Notes: generated from the sequence alone by a model not told the origin. 33,684 bases of DNA from Albidovulum sp. bin36 (GCA_002238565.1 MPMP01000056.1:1-33684); one strand, 5' to 3'. Numbered from the stretch's first letter, positions 8,438-20,703 are shown. Numbers and translations are program-made.

Positions 8438-10243
8438 TCAATACACTCGCGCTTTCGGAGCTATCTTTTCCAAATCTATTCCGCCTTCGCTTGGCGAGGT
8501 CAATGTTTCGGTATGGACGGGCCGGTACTCGAGCCTGACCTCCGGACCGTCGACCCATGCCAGGGTATGCTTGCGCCAGTTGCCGTCGTCGCGATCCGGG
8601 TAGTCTTCTTGCGCATGCGCGCCCCGGCTCTCCTTTCTTGCCTCCGCGGAGACGATTGTCGCCATTGCGTTCGGCACCAGGTTGTCGAGCTCTAGAGATT
8701 CCATCAAATCCGAATTCCAGATCAGCGATCTATCGACAGTTTTCAAGTCCGCCATTTGCGAGGCGATTTCGGTCATGCGCTTGACGCCCTGCGCGAGCGT
8801 CGCGTCGCTGCGGAATACAGCCGCGTCCCTTTGCATCGATTTCTGCATTTCCAGTCGAAGTTCCGCCGTGGACGCCGACCCGTCGGCGTAGCGGATGCGA
8901 TCGAAGCGATCCATGGAAGCTTCGACGGACGACAAATTAAGGTCCGGCGGCGATTCGCGGGGATCAACGATTTTGCTCGCGCGAATGGCGGCGGCCCGGC
9001 CGAATACTACCAGGTCGATAAGAGAATTCGACCCCAGCCGATTCGCGCCGTGCACGGATGCGCACCCGGCCTCGCCGACGGCCATCAATCCGGGCTGGAT
9101 CGCGTCGGGGTCGTCCGCCGCCGGATTCAAGGCTTCGCCCCAATAGTTGGTCGGTATGCCGCCCATGTTGTAGTGGACCGTCGGCAAGACCGGAATTGGC
9201 TCGCGCGTAACGTCGACTCCCGCGAAGATTTTGGCGGACTCGGATATTCCCGGCAGCCTCTCGGCCAGCACGTCCGGAGGGAGGTGGTTCAGATAGAGGT
9301 ATAGATGGTCCTTTTCGCCGCCGACTCCGCGGCCTTCCCTGATTTCGAGCGTCATGCAGCGCGAGACCACGTCCCGGCTGGCCAGATCCTTGTACGTGGG
9401 AGCGTATCGCTCCATGAATCGCTCGCCTTCCGAATTCGTCAGATAGCCGCCTTCGCCGCGCGCGCCCTCGGTAATGAGAACGCCTGCGCCGTAAATGCCC
9501 GTCGGATGGAACTGCACGAACTCCATGTCCTGCAGAGGCAGCCCGGCGCGAGCGACCATGCCGTTGCCGTCGCCCGTGCACGTGTGCGCGGATGTCGCCG
9601 AAAAATAGGCGCGGCCGTATCCGCCGGTCGCAAGCACGACGATTTTCGCTCTGAACCGGTGGATCGTCCCGTCGTCTAGGTTCCAGGCCAGCACGCCCTG
9701 GCACGCTCCGTCTTCGGACATGATCAGGTCGATCGCGAAATATTCGATGTAGAACTCCGCCTTCTGCTTGAGCGACTGGCCGTAGAGCGTATGGAGGATG
9801 GCGTGCCCCGTTCGATCGGCGGCCGCGCAGGTCCGCTGCACCGGCGACCCTTCGCCGAACTGGGTCGTGTGCCCCCCGAAAGGCCGCTGATAGATCTTGC
9901 CGTCCTCCGTTCGGCTGAACGGAACGCCGTAATGCTCGAGTTCGTAGACTGCTTTCGGCGCTTCCTGCGCCAGGTATTCCATGGCATCGACATCGCCGAG
10001 CCAGTCGGACCCCTTTACCGTATCGTACAAATGCCAGTGCCAGTGATCTTCGCCCATGTTGCCGAGCGATGCGGCGATGCCTCCCTGGGCGGCGACCGTG
10101 TGCGATCTTGTCGGGAATACTTTCGTGATGCACGCGGTCCTAAGCCCGTGCTCGGCCATGCCGAGGGTGGCTCTCAGGCCGGACCCCCCGGCGCCGACAA
10201 CGACGACGTCGTGGTCGTGGTCGACGAATTCATAAGCTCCCAT
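8438..10243 (-). CDS. sdhA: Succinate dehydrogenase flavoprotein subunit
   Basis: SdhA oxidises succinate to fumarate on the cytoplasmic face of the inner membrane. The 601-residue protein has the N-terminal FAD dinucleotide motif [10 protein letters not shown] (13-22), the covalent FAD histidine His48 in [10 protein letters not shown], and the substrate-loop segments [21 protein letters not shown] and RDVVSRCM. The [16 protein letters not shown] flavin motif and the C-terminal helical domain ending VRLEYRPVH are also present. The ATG at 10243 gives the usual [12 protein letters not shown] start; a GTG three codons earlier is also possible. It lies 12 bases after sdhD and 2 bases before the lipoprotein gene. 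Confidence 0.97.
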   Translation of the reverse strand: MGAYEFVDHDHDVVVVGAGGSGLRATLGMAEHGLRTACITKVFPTRSHTVAAQGGIAASLGNMGEDHWHWHLYDTVKGSDWLGDVDAMEYLAQEAPKAVYELEHYGVPFSRTEDGKIYQRPFGGHTTQFGEGSPVQRTCAAADRTGHAILHTLYGQSLKQKAEFYIEYFAIDLIMSEDGACQGVLAWNLDDGTIHRFRAKIVVLATGGYGRAYFSATSAHTCTGDGNGMVARAGLPLQDMEFVQFHPTGIYGAGVLITEGARGEGGYLTNSEGERFMERYAPTYKDLASRDVVSRCMTLEIREGRGVGGEKDHLYLYLNHLPPDVLAERLPGISESAKIFAGVDVTREPIPVLPTVHYNMGGIPTNYWGEALNPAADDPDAIQPGLMAVGEAGCASVHGANRLGSNSLIDLVVFGRAAAIRASKIVDPRESPPDLNLSSVEASMDRFDRIRYADGSASTAELRLEMQKSMQRDAAVFRSDATLAQGVKRMTEIASQMADLKTVDRSLIWNSDLMESLELDNLVPNAMATIVSAEARKESRGAHAQEDYPDRDDGNWRKHTLAWVDGPEVRLEYRPVHTETLTSPSEGGIDLEKIAPKARVY

Positions 10244-10255
10244 CCCCGGCACCGG

Positions 10256-10633
10256 CTACGCGAAAAGCCAGAGCCGCGCGATAGCGCAGATTGCGGCAAT
10301 GCCGAGGCAAATGCAAAAGGCCGAGTTCAAATAGTGCAGCGCAATCCCGGCTTTGCCGTGCGCGTAGTCTTCAATCACGACTTGAACACCCTGCTGAAGA
10401 TGGAAAAAGCCGACGCCCAGGAAAAGAATTGCCGAGATTGCATTGAACGCATTGGAATAGGTCGCCGCCACGGCCTCGTGCCCGGAGCCGAGCGCGGAGC
10501 CGAAAGTCATCGCGAACACGATTGAAAGCGGAAGCAGGGCGGCAGAGGAAACGCGCTGCATCCGCCAGTGGCGCGTGCCCTTTCTGGCATTGCCCAGGCC
10601 GACGAATCGTATGAGGTGCGCGAATCCCGCCAT
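10256..10633 (-). CDS. sdhD: Succinate dehydrogenase membrane anchor subunit
   Basis: The 125-residue protein has three hydrophobic segments, about 32-50, 58-80 and 98-124, as expected for the SdhD anchor. His78 in FFHLQQGVQ is the probable haem b ligand. The motif VIEDYAHG supplies Asp89 and Tyr90, equivalent to the quinone-site Asp/Tyr pair of E. coli SdhD. The N terminus includes HWRMQRVSS, typical of the matrix-side quinone region. It starts 5 bases after the sdhC stop, so the two are translationally close. A larger overlapping frame that would fuse it to sequence antisense or out of phase with sdhC is not real. Confidence 0.93.
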   Translation of the reverse strand: MAGFAHLIRFVGLGNARKGTRHWRMQRVSSAALLPLSIVFAMTFGSALGSGHEAVAATYSNAFNAISAILFLGVGFFHLQQGVQVVIEDYAHGKAGIALHYLNSAFCICLGIAAICAIARLWLFA

Positions 10634-10638
10634 CGCCC

Positions 10639-11028
10639 TTAATCCATCGCGACCAGTAGAACGAGCGCGAAAAGCGCCGCCGCTCCCGCCAATCCGGCAA
10701 TCGCGCTTTTCCTTACGGCGCCCGTCTCGAATCCCTTGCCGGCATCCCAGAACAGGTGCCGGATTCCGGTGCAGAAGTGAAAGCAGAGAGCGGCGAGAAG
10801 GCCGGCGAAAAACAAATCGCCGACGATCGACGTCAGCAGCCCGTCGACGAATTCGAAGTAATCCGGAGAAATCGAGGCGGCCAGAAACCACCAGGCGACA
10901 AGGAACGCGCCTATGGACATGCCGACCCCGGTAATTCTGTGGCCGATCGACAAGACTGCATTCAGGGGCCATCGATAGATTGTCGCATGCGGCGACAGGG
11001 GGCGAGCGTAACCGGATTTGCTTGCCAT
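10639..11028 (-). CDS. sdhC: Succinate dehydrogenase cytochrome b556 subunit
   Basis: The 129-residue SdhC is the first gene of the operon. It shows the family signature RPLSPHATIYRW (9-20), then SIGHRITG with Ser27 and Arg31 of the ubiquinone site, three membrane helices, and the haem ligand His84 in HFCTGIRHLFWD. An AGGAG ribosome site (complement of 11034-11038) lies 5 to 10 bases before the ATG at 11028, which decides the start over upstream in-frame ATGs. The operon promoter should lie in the roughly 125 bases between here and the end of mch, unless transcription reads in from mch, which is on the same strand. Confidence 0.93.
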   Translation of the reverse strand: MASKSGYARPLSPHATIYRWPLNAVLSIGHRITGVGMSIGAFLVAWWFLAASISPDYFEFVDGLLTSIVGDLFFAGLLAALCFHFCTGIRHLFWDAGKGFETGAVRKSAIAGLAGAAALFALVLLVAMD

Positions 11029-11154
11029 CTGGACTCCTGCTTTCATTGAATGACACGTGATCGGCGTCTGGCGGCGACCGCGCATTGTAAGCATCTTTCG
11101 CCTAACTTCAACGGGAACAAGTCGCCGAGTTCGGAATTTCTCGCGTTGCCGCCG

Positions 11155-12225
11155 TCATCGGCGTGGATTCGATTGCCCGGGCATCGACCCCGGCCCGGGA
11201 ATCAAGACCCAATAGTCCAGGTCCAGCAGAATGTCGGGGTTGTATTTGCCGTTTTCGGCCTTCGCCTGCCGCGACTCTCCCTTCGACGCGACGGTGCGAA
11301 TGCGCAGCGCGCCTACGCTCGGGTTGTCGGTTTCCGATTTTTCGAGCACTTCGGACCAGGCTCGCACCGTATCGAGCGCGAAGCAGGGATTTGCGTGCGT
11401 TCCGCCGTTGATCGCCGCGACCAGCTGCGCATTGGCCATGCCGCTGAAGCTTAGGCTCCGCGCCAGCGACATGACATGGCCGCCGTAGACGAGGCGCCGC
11501 CCGTCGCCGCGAAGCGTGGCATCGAAGTGAACGCGGGCCGTATTCTGCCAGAGGCGGGTCGCCATCATATGTTCGGCCTCCTCGACGGTCGCGGCGCCCG
11601 CGTGGTCGATGCGTTCGCCGACCGAATAGTCCGACAGGGCGTAGCGATCTCCCGAAACATCGAAATCGTAGCGGGCGAAATCGAGACCTGCGGGCACGTG
11701 GAGGTCCCGGGCCGCTATCGACGGCCTGAGCTCGGGGATGCTCGCCTCGGGAATCGGCGATGCGGCGTCGCGTTTGCGCACCATGACCCACCGAACGTAC
11801 TCGACGACGGTCTCGTCGGCGCCTCGAATGCCGCGGGTGCGAACCCATACGATGCCGGCCCGTCCGTTGCTGTTTTCCTTGATTCCGATCACCCTTGATT
11901 CGGAACGCAGAGTGTCGCCCGGGCGAACCGGCTCGAAAAACCGGCCTTCGGCGTAGCCTAAATTGGCGACCGCGTTGACCGAAACGTCGGGCACCGACTT
12001 GCCGAATACGAAGTGAAACGCCGCGAGAGAGTCGATTGGCGATTCGCCAAGGCCGCATGATCGCGCGAAATCGTCGGAGGAAGCCAGCGCGTGCCGCGGC
12101 GCGTAAAGCGCCATGTAGAGAGCCATGTCTCCCGTTGTTACGGTGCGCGGCGTGGCGTGGACGATGAGCTCGCCGACCTTGAAATCTTCCAGAAAGCGGC
12201 CCTGTCCGGTCTTGCATTCAGTCAC
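11155..12225 (-). CDS. mch: Mesaconyl-C1-CoA hydratase (beta-methylmalyl-CoA dehydratase), MaoC fold
   Basis: Mch interconverts mesaconyl-C1-CoA and beta-methylmalyl-CoA in the ethylmalonyl-CoA pathway of acetyl-CoA assimilation. The 356-residue protein has two hot-dog domains. The first holds GRFLEDFKVGELIVHATPRT (9-28) and SVNAVANLGYAEGRFFEPVR; the second holds VGERIDHAG, EEAEHMMATRLWQNTARVHF and YGGHVMSLARSLSF, with the C-terminal DLDYWVLIPG. From memory these stretches agree closely with Rhodobacter Mch. The start is GTG at 12225, preceded by GGGGAG (complement of 12235-12240) at a 9-base spacing. It lies downstream of mcl2 and upstream of sdhC on one strand. The other pathway genes (ccr, ecm, mcd, mcl1) are not in the window. 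Confidence 0.88.
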   Translation of the reverse strand: MTECKTGQGRFLEDFKVGELIVHATPRTVTTGDMALYMALYAPRHALASSDDFARSCGLGESPIDSLAAFHFVFGKSVPDVSVNAVANLGYAEGRFFEPVRPGDTLRSESRVIGIKENSNGRAGIVWVRTRGIRGADETVVEYVRWVMVRKRDAASPIPEASIPELRPSIAARDLHVPAGLDFARYDFDVSGDRYALSDYSVGERIDHAGAATVEEAEHMMATRLWQNTARVHFDATLRGDGRRLVYGGHVMSLARSLSFSGMANAQLVAAINGGTHANPCFALDTVRAWSEVLEKSETDNPSVGALRIRTVASKGESRQAKAENGKYNPDILLDLDYWVLIPGPGSMPGQSNPRR

Positions 12226-12246
12226 TCGCCATTGCTCCCCTCGCTC

Positions 12247-12263
12247 CCCGGATGAAATCCGGG
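12247..12263. other. Perfect hairpin just upstream of the mch ribosome site
   Basis: CCCGGAT and ATCCGGG form a perfect 7-bp stem with a 3-base loop. It sits 6 bases before the mch Shine-Dalgarno sequence in the short mcl2-mch gap, so in the mRNA it could affect mch translation or protect a processed end. There is no U-tract, so it is not a classical terminator. Confidence 0.35.
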
Positions 12264-12322
12264 CCGTGCGCCATTGCTATTCCGATCAGGCTTGCTCGCC
12301 TTGCGGGAAGACGGGCGAAAAT

Positions 12323-13216
12323 TCATTTCCGCGAGGGCAGGTCGGCGCTCTTCGCCATTTCCGCGATAGCTTCCGACTTGGCGATCGTTCGCTTGGCCGT
12401 TTCCACGTGGAGGTTTTCGACTATGCGTCCGTCCAGCACCGCGACTCCGCTTCCTTCGGCTTTCGCCCTGTCGAACGCCTCGACCTGCCGGCGAGCCAGA
12501 TCCAGCTCGCCGTCGGAGGGAGCGAAGGCCAGGTTGGCGGCTTCGATCTGAGCGGGATGGATAAGCGACTTGCCGTCGAATCCGAGATCTCGGCCCTGCT
12601 CGCATTCCCGTTCAAGGCCCTCCGCGTCCTTGTAGGCGTTGTAGACCCCGTCGATGCAAATCAGTCCGCGGGTCTTCGCCGCCAGCAGCGCGATTCCCAG
12701 GCTGGTCGCGAGCGGCGACCTGTCCGGCAGATTTCGGCATCCGAGGTCTTTCGCCAGGTCGTTGGTCCCGAGAACGAATCCCGCTAGCCGACTCGAAGAC
12801 GATGCGATGGCCCGGGCATTGAGAATGCCTAGCGGCGTTTCCATCATCGCCCAAATCCGGGTGTCGCTTCCGCGCTGCCGAAGCGCGGCTTCCAGCCGGC
12901 GCACGTCCTCGTCGAAACTGGCTTTCGGAAGCAGCACGGCCTCCGGGCCGGCGGCGCAAATCGCGTCGAGATCGCGCGAGTGCCAAGGCGATTCGAAGCC
13001 GTTGATTCTAACCATGACGGATCGTCGTCCGAATTCGCCTTTTCGAAGGGCTTCGGCGACTAGATCGCGCGCTTCCTCTTTCCTGCCCGGAGCAACCGCA
13101 TCCTCGAGATCTAGGATCAGCGCGTCGGCGGGAAGCGATTCGGCTTTCTCCAGCGCCCGCCGGTTCGAGCCGGGCATATAGAGAACGGAACGAAATGGAC
13201 GTGAGCCGTAGTTCAT
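12323..13216 (-). CDS. mcl2: CitE-like lyase/thioesterase, probably (3S)-malyl-CoA thioesterase
   Basis: The 297-residue protein belongs to the HpcH/HpaI (CitE-like) TIM-barrel family. Motifs seen are FRSVLYMPGSNRRALEKA (8-25), DLEDAVAPG (36-44), Arg70 in VRINGFES, Glu126 in MMETPLG and Asp153 in GTNDLAKDLG as Mg ligands, and FDGKSLIHPAQ (213-223). The DGVYNAYKD and NLHVETAKRT segments are closer, from memory, to Rhodobacter Mcl2, which hydrolyses (3S)-malyl-CoA to malate and CoA, than to the lyase Mcl1. Placement next to mch supports a role in the ethylmalonyl-CoA pathway. AAAGAGGG (complement of 13221-13228) precedes the ATG. Lyase activity on malyl-CoA or citramalyl-CoA cannot be excluded. 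Confidence 0.82.
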   Translation of the reverse strand: MNYGSRPFRSVLYMPGSNRRALEKAESLPADALILDLEDAVAPGRKEEARDLVAEALRKGEFGRRSVMVRINGFESPWHSRDLDAICAAGPEAVLLPKASFDEDVRRLEAALRQRGSDTRIWAMMETPLGILNARAIASSSSRLAGFVLGTNDLAKDLGCRNLPDRSPLATSLGIALLAAKTRGLICIDGVYNAYKDAEGLERECEQGRDLGFDGKSLIHPAQIEAANLAFAPSDGELDLARRQVEAFDRAKAEGSGVAVLDGRIVENLHVETAKRTIAKSEAIAEMAKSADLPSRK

Positions 13217-13388
13217 TTTTCCCTCTTTCGCAAAACCCCCGGCGGCTTAAGATAATTAATTTTCGGGCAATGCAAGTTCCAATCGGCGCTTTGGCGTTCG
13301 GCGACGCAGTCCTGTTTGGCCGCGTCCGCGACGATGTCCGCAGGCGTGAATTGGATCCGATGCGAGCCCGCTTTTGAAGCCGGATAGG

Positions 13389-14486
13389 CTAGCCCGCCTC
13401 CCTCAGCGCTTCCGGCAACGCACGTTCAAAGAGGCTTAAATCCGATTCGGTTCCCGCGGATACCCTGATGCATCGGTTCTGCGGAGGCACGAACGGCATT
13501 CGAACGAATACGTCCCGTTCGATAAGGCCGTCGAGCACCCGCTTTGCGAAGTCGCCGTCGCGCCCGCAATCGACGGCGACGAAATTCGCCGCGGACGGCA
13601 CGGCCGCCAATCCGTTGGCCGCCGCGATCTCGCCGATCCTGGTCCGCGCGGCTTCGATTTTCCCGACGGTTTCCGCTAGGTGAGCCTTGTCGCCCAGCGC
13701 GGCCAGGGCTCCCGCCTGCGAAATCCTGCTCATGCCGAAATGGTTCCGTATCTTGTCGAAGCTGCGGATAAGCTCGGAGTGGCCGATCGCATAGCCTACG
13801 CGGGCGCCCGCCATTCCGTAGACTTTTGAAAACGTCCTCATTCTCACGACGCTTGCATCGCTTACATCCAGCGGCAGCCGAAATTCGGCGGGCGCGCAGT
13901 CCATATAGGCTTCGTCGAGGACCAGGAGGCAGCCCTCCGGAACGGCGCGGATGGCCCGCTTGATCGACTCGGGCGGGTGGACGGTTCCCATGGGATTGTC
14001 GGGATTGGCGAGATACGCGATCTTCGCCTCGGACTCGGCGGCTTTCTCGACCAGCGCGAAAACATCTTCGCGATCGTCCCGGTACGGGACGGTCAGAAGG
14101 AGCCCGCCGTACCCCGCGACGTGAAAATTGAAGGTCGGGTAGGCGCCCAGCGACGTAACCACCTTGTCGCCCGGTTCGACAAGCATTCTCACGAGGTAGC
14201 CGAGCAGGCCGTCGATGCCTTCGCCGACCGCGACGTTTTCGGCGTCGATCCCGTGCGATGCCGCGAGAGCATGCTTCAGATCGTGGTTCTCGGGGTCGCC
14301 GTATCGCCAGGTTTCCGCCGCGGCCCTGGCCATGGCCTCCACGGCCAGGGGCGAAGGCCCGAAAACGTTTTCGTTGGCGCCGATTCGCGCCTTGAAGGGC
14401 CTTGCGCGAGCGCGTTCCTGGGCTTCCGGTCCCACAAAGGGAACGGTAGCCGGCAGCCGGGAAACGAGTTCGGTGTATCTTGGCAT
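13389..14486 (-). CDS. HisC-like class I/II aminotransferase (PLP)
   Basis: The 365-residue protein is a fold-type I aminotransferase most like histidinol-phosphate aminotransferase. It has the N-terminal IGANENVFGPSP (35-46), Asn161 in NPDNPMG, Asp191 and Tyr194 in LDEAYMD, the Schiff-base Lys221 in TFSKVYGMAGARVGYAIG and the carboxylate-binding Arg near the C terminus (CIRVSAGTE). AGGAG (complement of 14492-14496) sits 5 bases before the ATG. No other histidine genes are near, so it may be a paralogue acting on another amino acid such as an aromatic one. It is transcribed away from the Gfo/Idh gene, with about 290 bases between them. Confidence 0.85.
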   Translation of the reverse strand: MPRYTELVSRLPATVPFVGPEAQERARARPFKARIGANENVFGPSPLAVEAMARAAAETWRYGDPENHDLKHALAASHGIDAENVAVGEGIDGLLGYLVRMLVEPGDKVVTSLGAYPTFNFHVAGYGGLLLTVPYRDDREDVFALVEKAAESEAKIAYLANPDNPMGTVHPPESIKRAIRAVPEGCLLVLDEAYMDCAPAEFRLPLDVSDASVVRMRTFSKVYGMAGARVGYAIGHSELIRSFDKIRNHFGMSRISQAGALAALGDKAHLAETVGKIEAARTRIGEIAAANGLAAVPSAANFVAVDCGRDGDFAKRVLDGLIERDVFVRMPFVPPQNRCIRVSAGTESDLSLFERALPEALREAG

Positions 14487-14779
14487 CGATGCTCCTCTAT
14501 CGAATTGGCTTCAACGGCGCGTATCGACGAATTTCGATGGGAAGGCAAGAATCCCGCGATGCCGCGTCGCATTCCCGCTCCTCCGGAAGCGACGCGCCAT
14601 GGACTGCGCGCAGGAGATTTTTTCGAGCGCTATTGACCTTGCCGCCAAGTTTTCTCGGGTATACAGAAGCTCGGATTCGCGCTTCACTAGCGAGGCGCGC
14701 TGCGATAACCTTAATGTCGGTGCAAGTCATGCCCGCTCCTGTTCGAGGGCGGTTCAGGGCGCAATCAGAACGGCGGGAG

Positions 14780-15847
14780 ATGGTGGGAATTGGCGTAATA
14801 GGTTGCGGAAGATGGGGCGGAAACCTCGTACGCAACTTTGCCGAGCTGGGGGCGCTAGCGGCCGTGAGCGATATATCGCCCGATGCCGCCAGGGAGTATT
14901 CGGACGCCTATTCGGTTCCGTCGCCGTCGCCGTCGGAATTTTTCGATTCGGACGGCATCGATGCGGTTGCGATCGCGGTTCCCGCTGAAGGCCACGCCGA
15001 ATTGGCTCTTCGCGCGATCGGGCGCGGCATGCACGTGTTCGTCGAGAAGCCGATCGCCACAAAGTTTTCCGATGCGGCGCGACTTGTCGACGCGGCGCGC
15101 GGGCGCGGTCGGATTCTCATGGCGGGGCATGTGCTTAGGTATCATCCGTCGTTCGTCAAGCTCGAAAAAACCGTTGCCGATGGCGGAATCGGGGTCATCC
15201 GGCATATCGAATCGGTCCGCGGCTGCGAACCCGCGCATTACCGCGGAGAAAGCGCGATCTGGGGATTCGCGCCGCACGATGTTTCCATGATTCTGGCGCT
15301 CATGGGAGAGCTGCCGAATCGCGTGGAGGCGGAAAAGCGGGTTGACGGCGTGTTGATCGGGCCCGATTCGGTCGATTCGACTCTTGAATTCCCGTCCGGC
15401 GCGTCGTGCCGGTTCAAGGCGTCCTGGCTCCTGGACGACCGCGAGCAGCGGCTGAAAGTATCCGGCGATGGCGGCGCTCTCGTTTTCGATGACTGCCGGC
15501 CGTGGCCAAGCAAGCTTTTGCGTTCCGGAAACGAAGACGAGGACGTTGGCGCATCGGCCGATTCAAAACTTGATCCGGTATTCGTTGCGGAGGCGGAGCC
15601 GCTTAAGCTGGAGTGCGAGCATTTCCTCGACTGCATAGAAACCGGGCGGCGCCCGACGACCGGCGGCCGGGAAGCGCTTGAAGTTATGCGCGTCCTCGAC
15701 GCAATGAATGAATCGGCCAGGACCGGCGGGCCCGTTTTCCTGGGCGATGTCGAGCTGGGTCAAAGTCGGCCGTTCTCGGAAAATTTGAAAAAATCGATTT
15801 CCGCTTCTATGGAATCTCCGAGCGCGCATGGAGTTTCGCCCGGATGA
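14780..15847 (+). CDS. Gfo/Idh/MocA-family oxidoreductase
   Basis: The protein has an N-terminal Rossmann fold with GIGVIGCGRWGGN (3-15), the family's EKP motif at 89-91 in HVFVEKPIATKFSD, and the probable catalytic His166 in FAPHDVSMIL. These enzymes oxidise or reduce sugars, often nucleotide sugars, using NAD(P). The frame is open far upstream, but the Rossmann strand begins at MVGIGVIG, so the ATG at 14780 (355 residues) or the GTG right after it is preferred; the GCGGGAG at 14773-14779 fits the latter spacing better. It ends 94 bases before the DegT-type aminotransferase start, and the pair suggests synthesis of an amino sugar for a surface polysaccharide. Confidence 0.85.
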   Translation: MVGIGVIGCGRWGGNLVRNFAELGALAAVSDISPDAAREYSDAYSVPSPSPSEFFDSDGIDAVAIAVPAEGHAELALRAIGRGMHVFVEKPIATKFSDAARLVDAARGRGRILMAGHVLRYHPSFVKLEKTVADGGIGVIRHIESVRGCEPAHYRGESAIWGFAPHDVSMILALMGELPNRVEAEKRVDGVLIGPDSVDSTLEFPSGASCRFKASWLLDDREQRLKVSGDGGALVFDDCRPWPSKLLRSGNEDEDVGASADSKLDPVFVAEAEPLKLECEHFLDCIETGRRPTTGGREALEVMRVLDAMNESARTGGPVFLGDVELGQSRPFSENLKKSISASMESPSAHGVSPG

Positions 15848-15941
15848 TGCTCGATTGTCGAAGCCCTATCCTGTTGCATGCGGAATTGGCTATTCGCCCG
15901 GAATTCGCGCGCCGTTGGACGCGCGGCGGAATAGGGCGAGC

Positions 15942-17105
15942 ATGATCCCGTTTATCGACCTTGCCGCTCAGCGCGCTCGGCTGGGCGCCGGACTCGACGC
16001 GGCGATCGCGAAAGTGATCGATCACGGCGCCTTCATCATGGGCCCGGAAGTCGCCCGGCTGGAGGAAGCGATCGCGGAGCGATGCGGGGTTCGAAACGCT
16101 ATCGCCTGCTCAAGCGGAACCGATGCCCTTCTGCTTGCCCTGATGGCGCTCGAAGTAGGCCCGGGAGACGCAGTGCTTGTTCCGGGCTTTTCGTTCGTCG
16201 CGCCGGCGGAAATGGTCGCGCTGCTAGGCGCGGCGCCGGTGTTTCTCGATGTCGAGGAACACAGTTTCAATCTCGATCCCGCTTCGATCGCGCTCGGCGT
16301 CGAAGCGGCGCGGTCGACGGGGCTTAAGCCGGTCGGCGTAATCTCGGTGGACTTGTTCGGCCAGCTGGCGGACGTGGACTCGATCGAGCGCGCCGCCGAA
16401 AAATTAGGCCTTTGGCTAGTTTCCGATTCCGCGCAGAGCTTCGGCGCGGAACGGCGCGGAAGGACGGTCGGAACCGGAGGGCGCATCGCGACATCCAGCT
16501 TCTACCCTTCAAAACCTCTCGGCTGCTATGGCGACGGAGGCGCCGTATTCACGGAGGACGACGTGCTCGCCGCCCGGATACGATCGATACTGTCGCACGG
16601 GATGGGGGAGGACCGTTACGACCACGTTCGACTAGGCATCAACGGGAGGCTAGATACCATTCAGGCGGCGGTTCTGCTCGAAAAGCTTAGGATTTTCGAC
16701 GACGAGCTGGTTCTAAGAAACAAGGTCGCGGCTTTCTATTCGGAAAGGCTGGCGGGATCGAATTCAATCGCGGCGCCTACGGTCGATGACGGCGCGACTT
16801 CGACTTGGGCGCAATACACTCTTAGGCTCGAGGGAATCGACCGCGAAGATTTTCGCAGAGCTCTATCGGAGAAGGGTGTTCCGTCCGTCGTCCACTATCC
16901 GGCGCCGCTTCACTTGCTGAAGGCATACAGCGCGTATCCGGTCGCCGGCGGCGCTCTCCCGGTTTCGGAGCAATTGAGCCGCGTCGTCGTCAGTTTGCCG
17001 ATGCATCCTTATATGGAGGATTCGGTCCTGGACCGAATTGTAGAAGCGGTTCTTTCTTCGGCGAATACTTGCTCTACGAACCAGATGCGCCGCCGCCGCG
17101 CCTGA
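15942..17105 (+). CDS. DegT/DnrJ/EryC1/StrS-family sugar aminotransferase
   Basis: This 387-residue PLP enzyme shows the family's start MIPFIDLAAQRA and continues with CSSGTDALLLAL (57-68), VPGFSFVA, the cofactor residues Asp162 and Gln165 in SDSAQSFGAE, and the Schiff-base Lys191 in FYPSKPLGCYGDGGAV. The C-terminal part has SVVHYPAPLHL. These enzymes transfer an amino group from glutamate to keto-sugar nucleotides. An upstream in-frame ATG overlaps the previous gene but adds no family sequence; the ATG at 15942 behind AGGGCGAG is preferred. Together with the oxidoreductase it resembles the dehydrogenase-plus-aminotransferase pairs of UDP-amino-sugar pathways, but the acetyltransferase and UDP-sugar dehydrogenase are absent here. 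Confidence 0.87.
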   Translation: MIPFIDLAAQRARLGAGLDAAIAKVIDHGAFIMGPEVARLEEAIAERCGVRNAIACSSGTDALLLALMALEVGPGDAVLVPGFSFVAPAEMVALLGAAPVFLDVEEHSFNLDPASIALGVEAARSTGLKPVGVISVDLFGQLADVDSIERAAEKLGLWLVSDSAQSFGAERRGRTVGTGGRIATSSFYPSKPLGCYGDGGAVFTEDDVLAARIRSILSHGMGEDRYDHVRLGINGRLDTIQAAVLLEKLRIFDDELVLRNKVAAFYSERLAGSNSIAAPTVDDGATSTWAQYTLRLEGIDREDFRRALSEKGVPSVVHYPAPLHLLKAYSAYPVAGGALPVSEQLSRVVVSLPMHPYMEDSVLDRIVEAVLSSANTCSTNQMRRRRA

Positions 17106-18686
<1,581 letters not shown>

Positions 18687-19462
18687 TTTCACCCGCCGAG
18701 ACGGCTAGCCGCCTGCCGCTCGGATCCGGCGATCTAGCCGAATCCGGTTCATTCGTTAATCGCAAGCTCTCGATTCTGCGCTCTCGGCGCTTGAAAGCGA
18801 TTGCTCCGCGCTTCCCGATTGGATTCCCGCCTCCCGGATTCGGCATGCGAATCCAAAGCCGCGATTTGCAGGCGCCGGCAGGCGGCCGCGAAAAAAAATC
18901 GTTCTCGGCCGCGTCGGATTGAGACGAATGCTGAAAGGCGCGAAGCTCCGACGTCGGTGAATTTCCCGCAGCATTTACGAATATTCGCCGCGAATCGGGA
19001 TTAGCGCCGTTAGGAGCCTTTTTCGGTTCCCGGCGCGGTAAAAATCTCTTGGCTTCCGGATTTTGACGCGAGCGGCGCAGCTTCGCGAATTTCGACTTGG
19101 CCAGATAGCGAGATCCGACCTTGATCGCCCTGAATCGAATCGGCGCCATTCGACCCGCTCGGGTAGGCGCCGGAGGCCGGCGAAAGGCTAGGCGGCGGCG
19201 ACTTGGCCTTTGCCGGCGCCATTGAACAATGGCCGCGCCATCGAATTTGAATCCGAATTTAAGGGCGATCGAGGCGACCAGCCCCCGCGATCCGAATTTC
19301 CGAATTCGCGGCGTTTGTGCGAAAATGAAATTTGCTTTACGGAAGCCGTCAAGAAAAGATTCGATTCGAGCCGCATCGAATCGCCGGGGACGGGAAGCGC
19401 CAATTGAAAACCGGGGGCGGCGGGCATTGGAAAAGGGCGGTCGGAGAGGATAGGCGGCGACT
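18687..19462. other. Gene-free stretch between mdh and sucC
   Basis: 776 bases with no credible gene; frames on both strands are rich in Arg, Ser and Pro and hold no domain. In related genomes mdh and sucC are usually close, so this looks like expanded or decayed spacer. The end carries GGAGAGGA at 19443-19450, 12 bases before the sucC ATG. Confidence 0.45.
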
Positions 19463-20653
<1,191 letters not shown>

Positions 20654-20703
20654 AGCATGATGGATTTCGCTGGATCGCTGACGCGGATTACGGAGGCTCG
20701 CGC

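Noticed and set aside
8964..10133. 389-residue minus-strand open frame overlapping sdhA
   Set aside because: It is sdhA read in the wrong phase; the composition is extremely Arg-rich and no domain is present.
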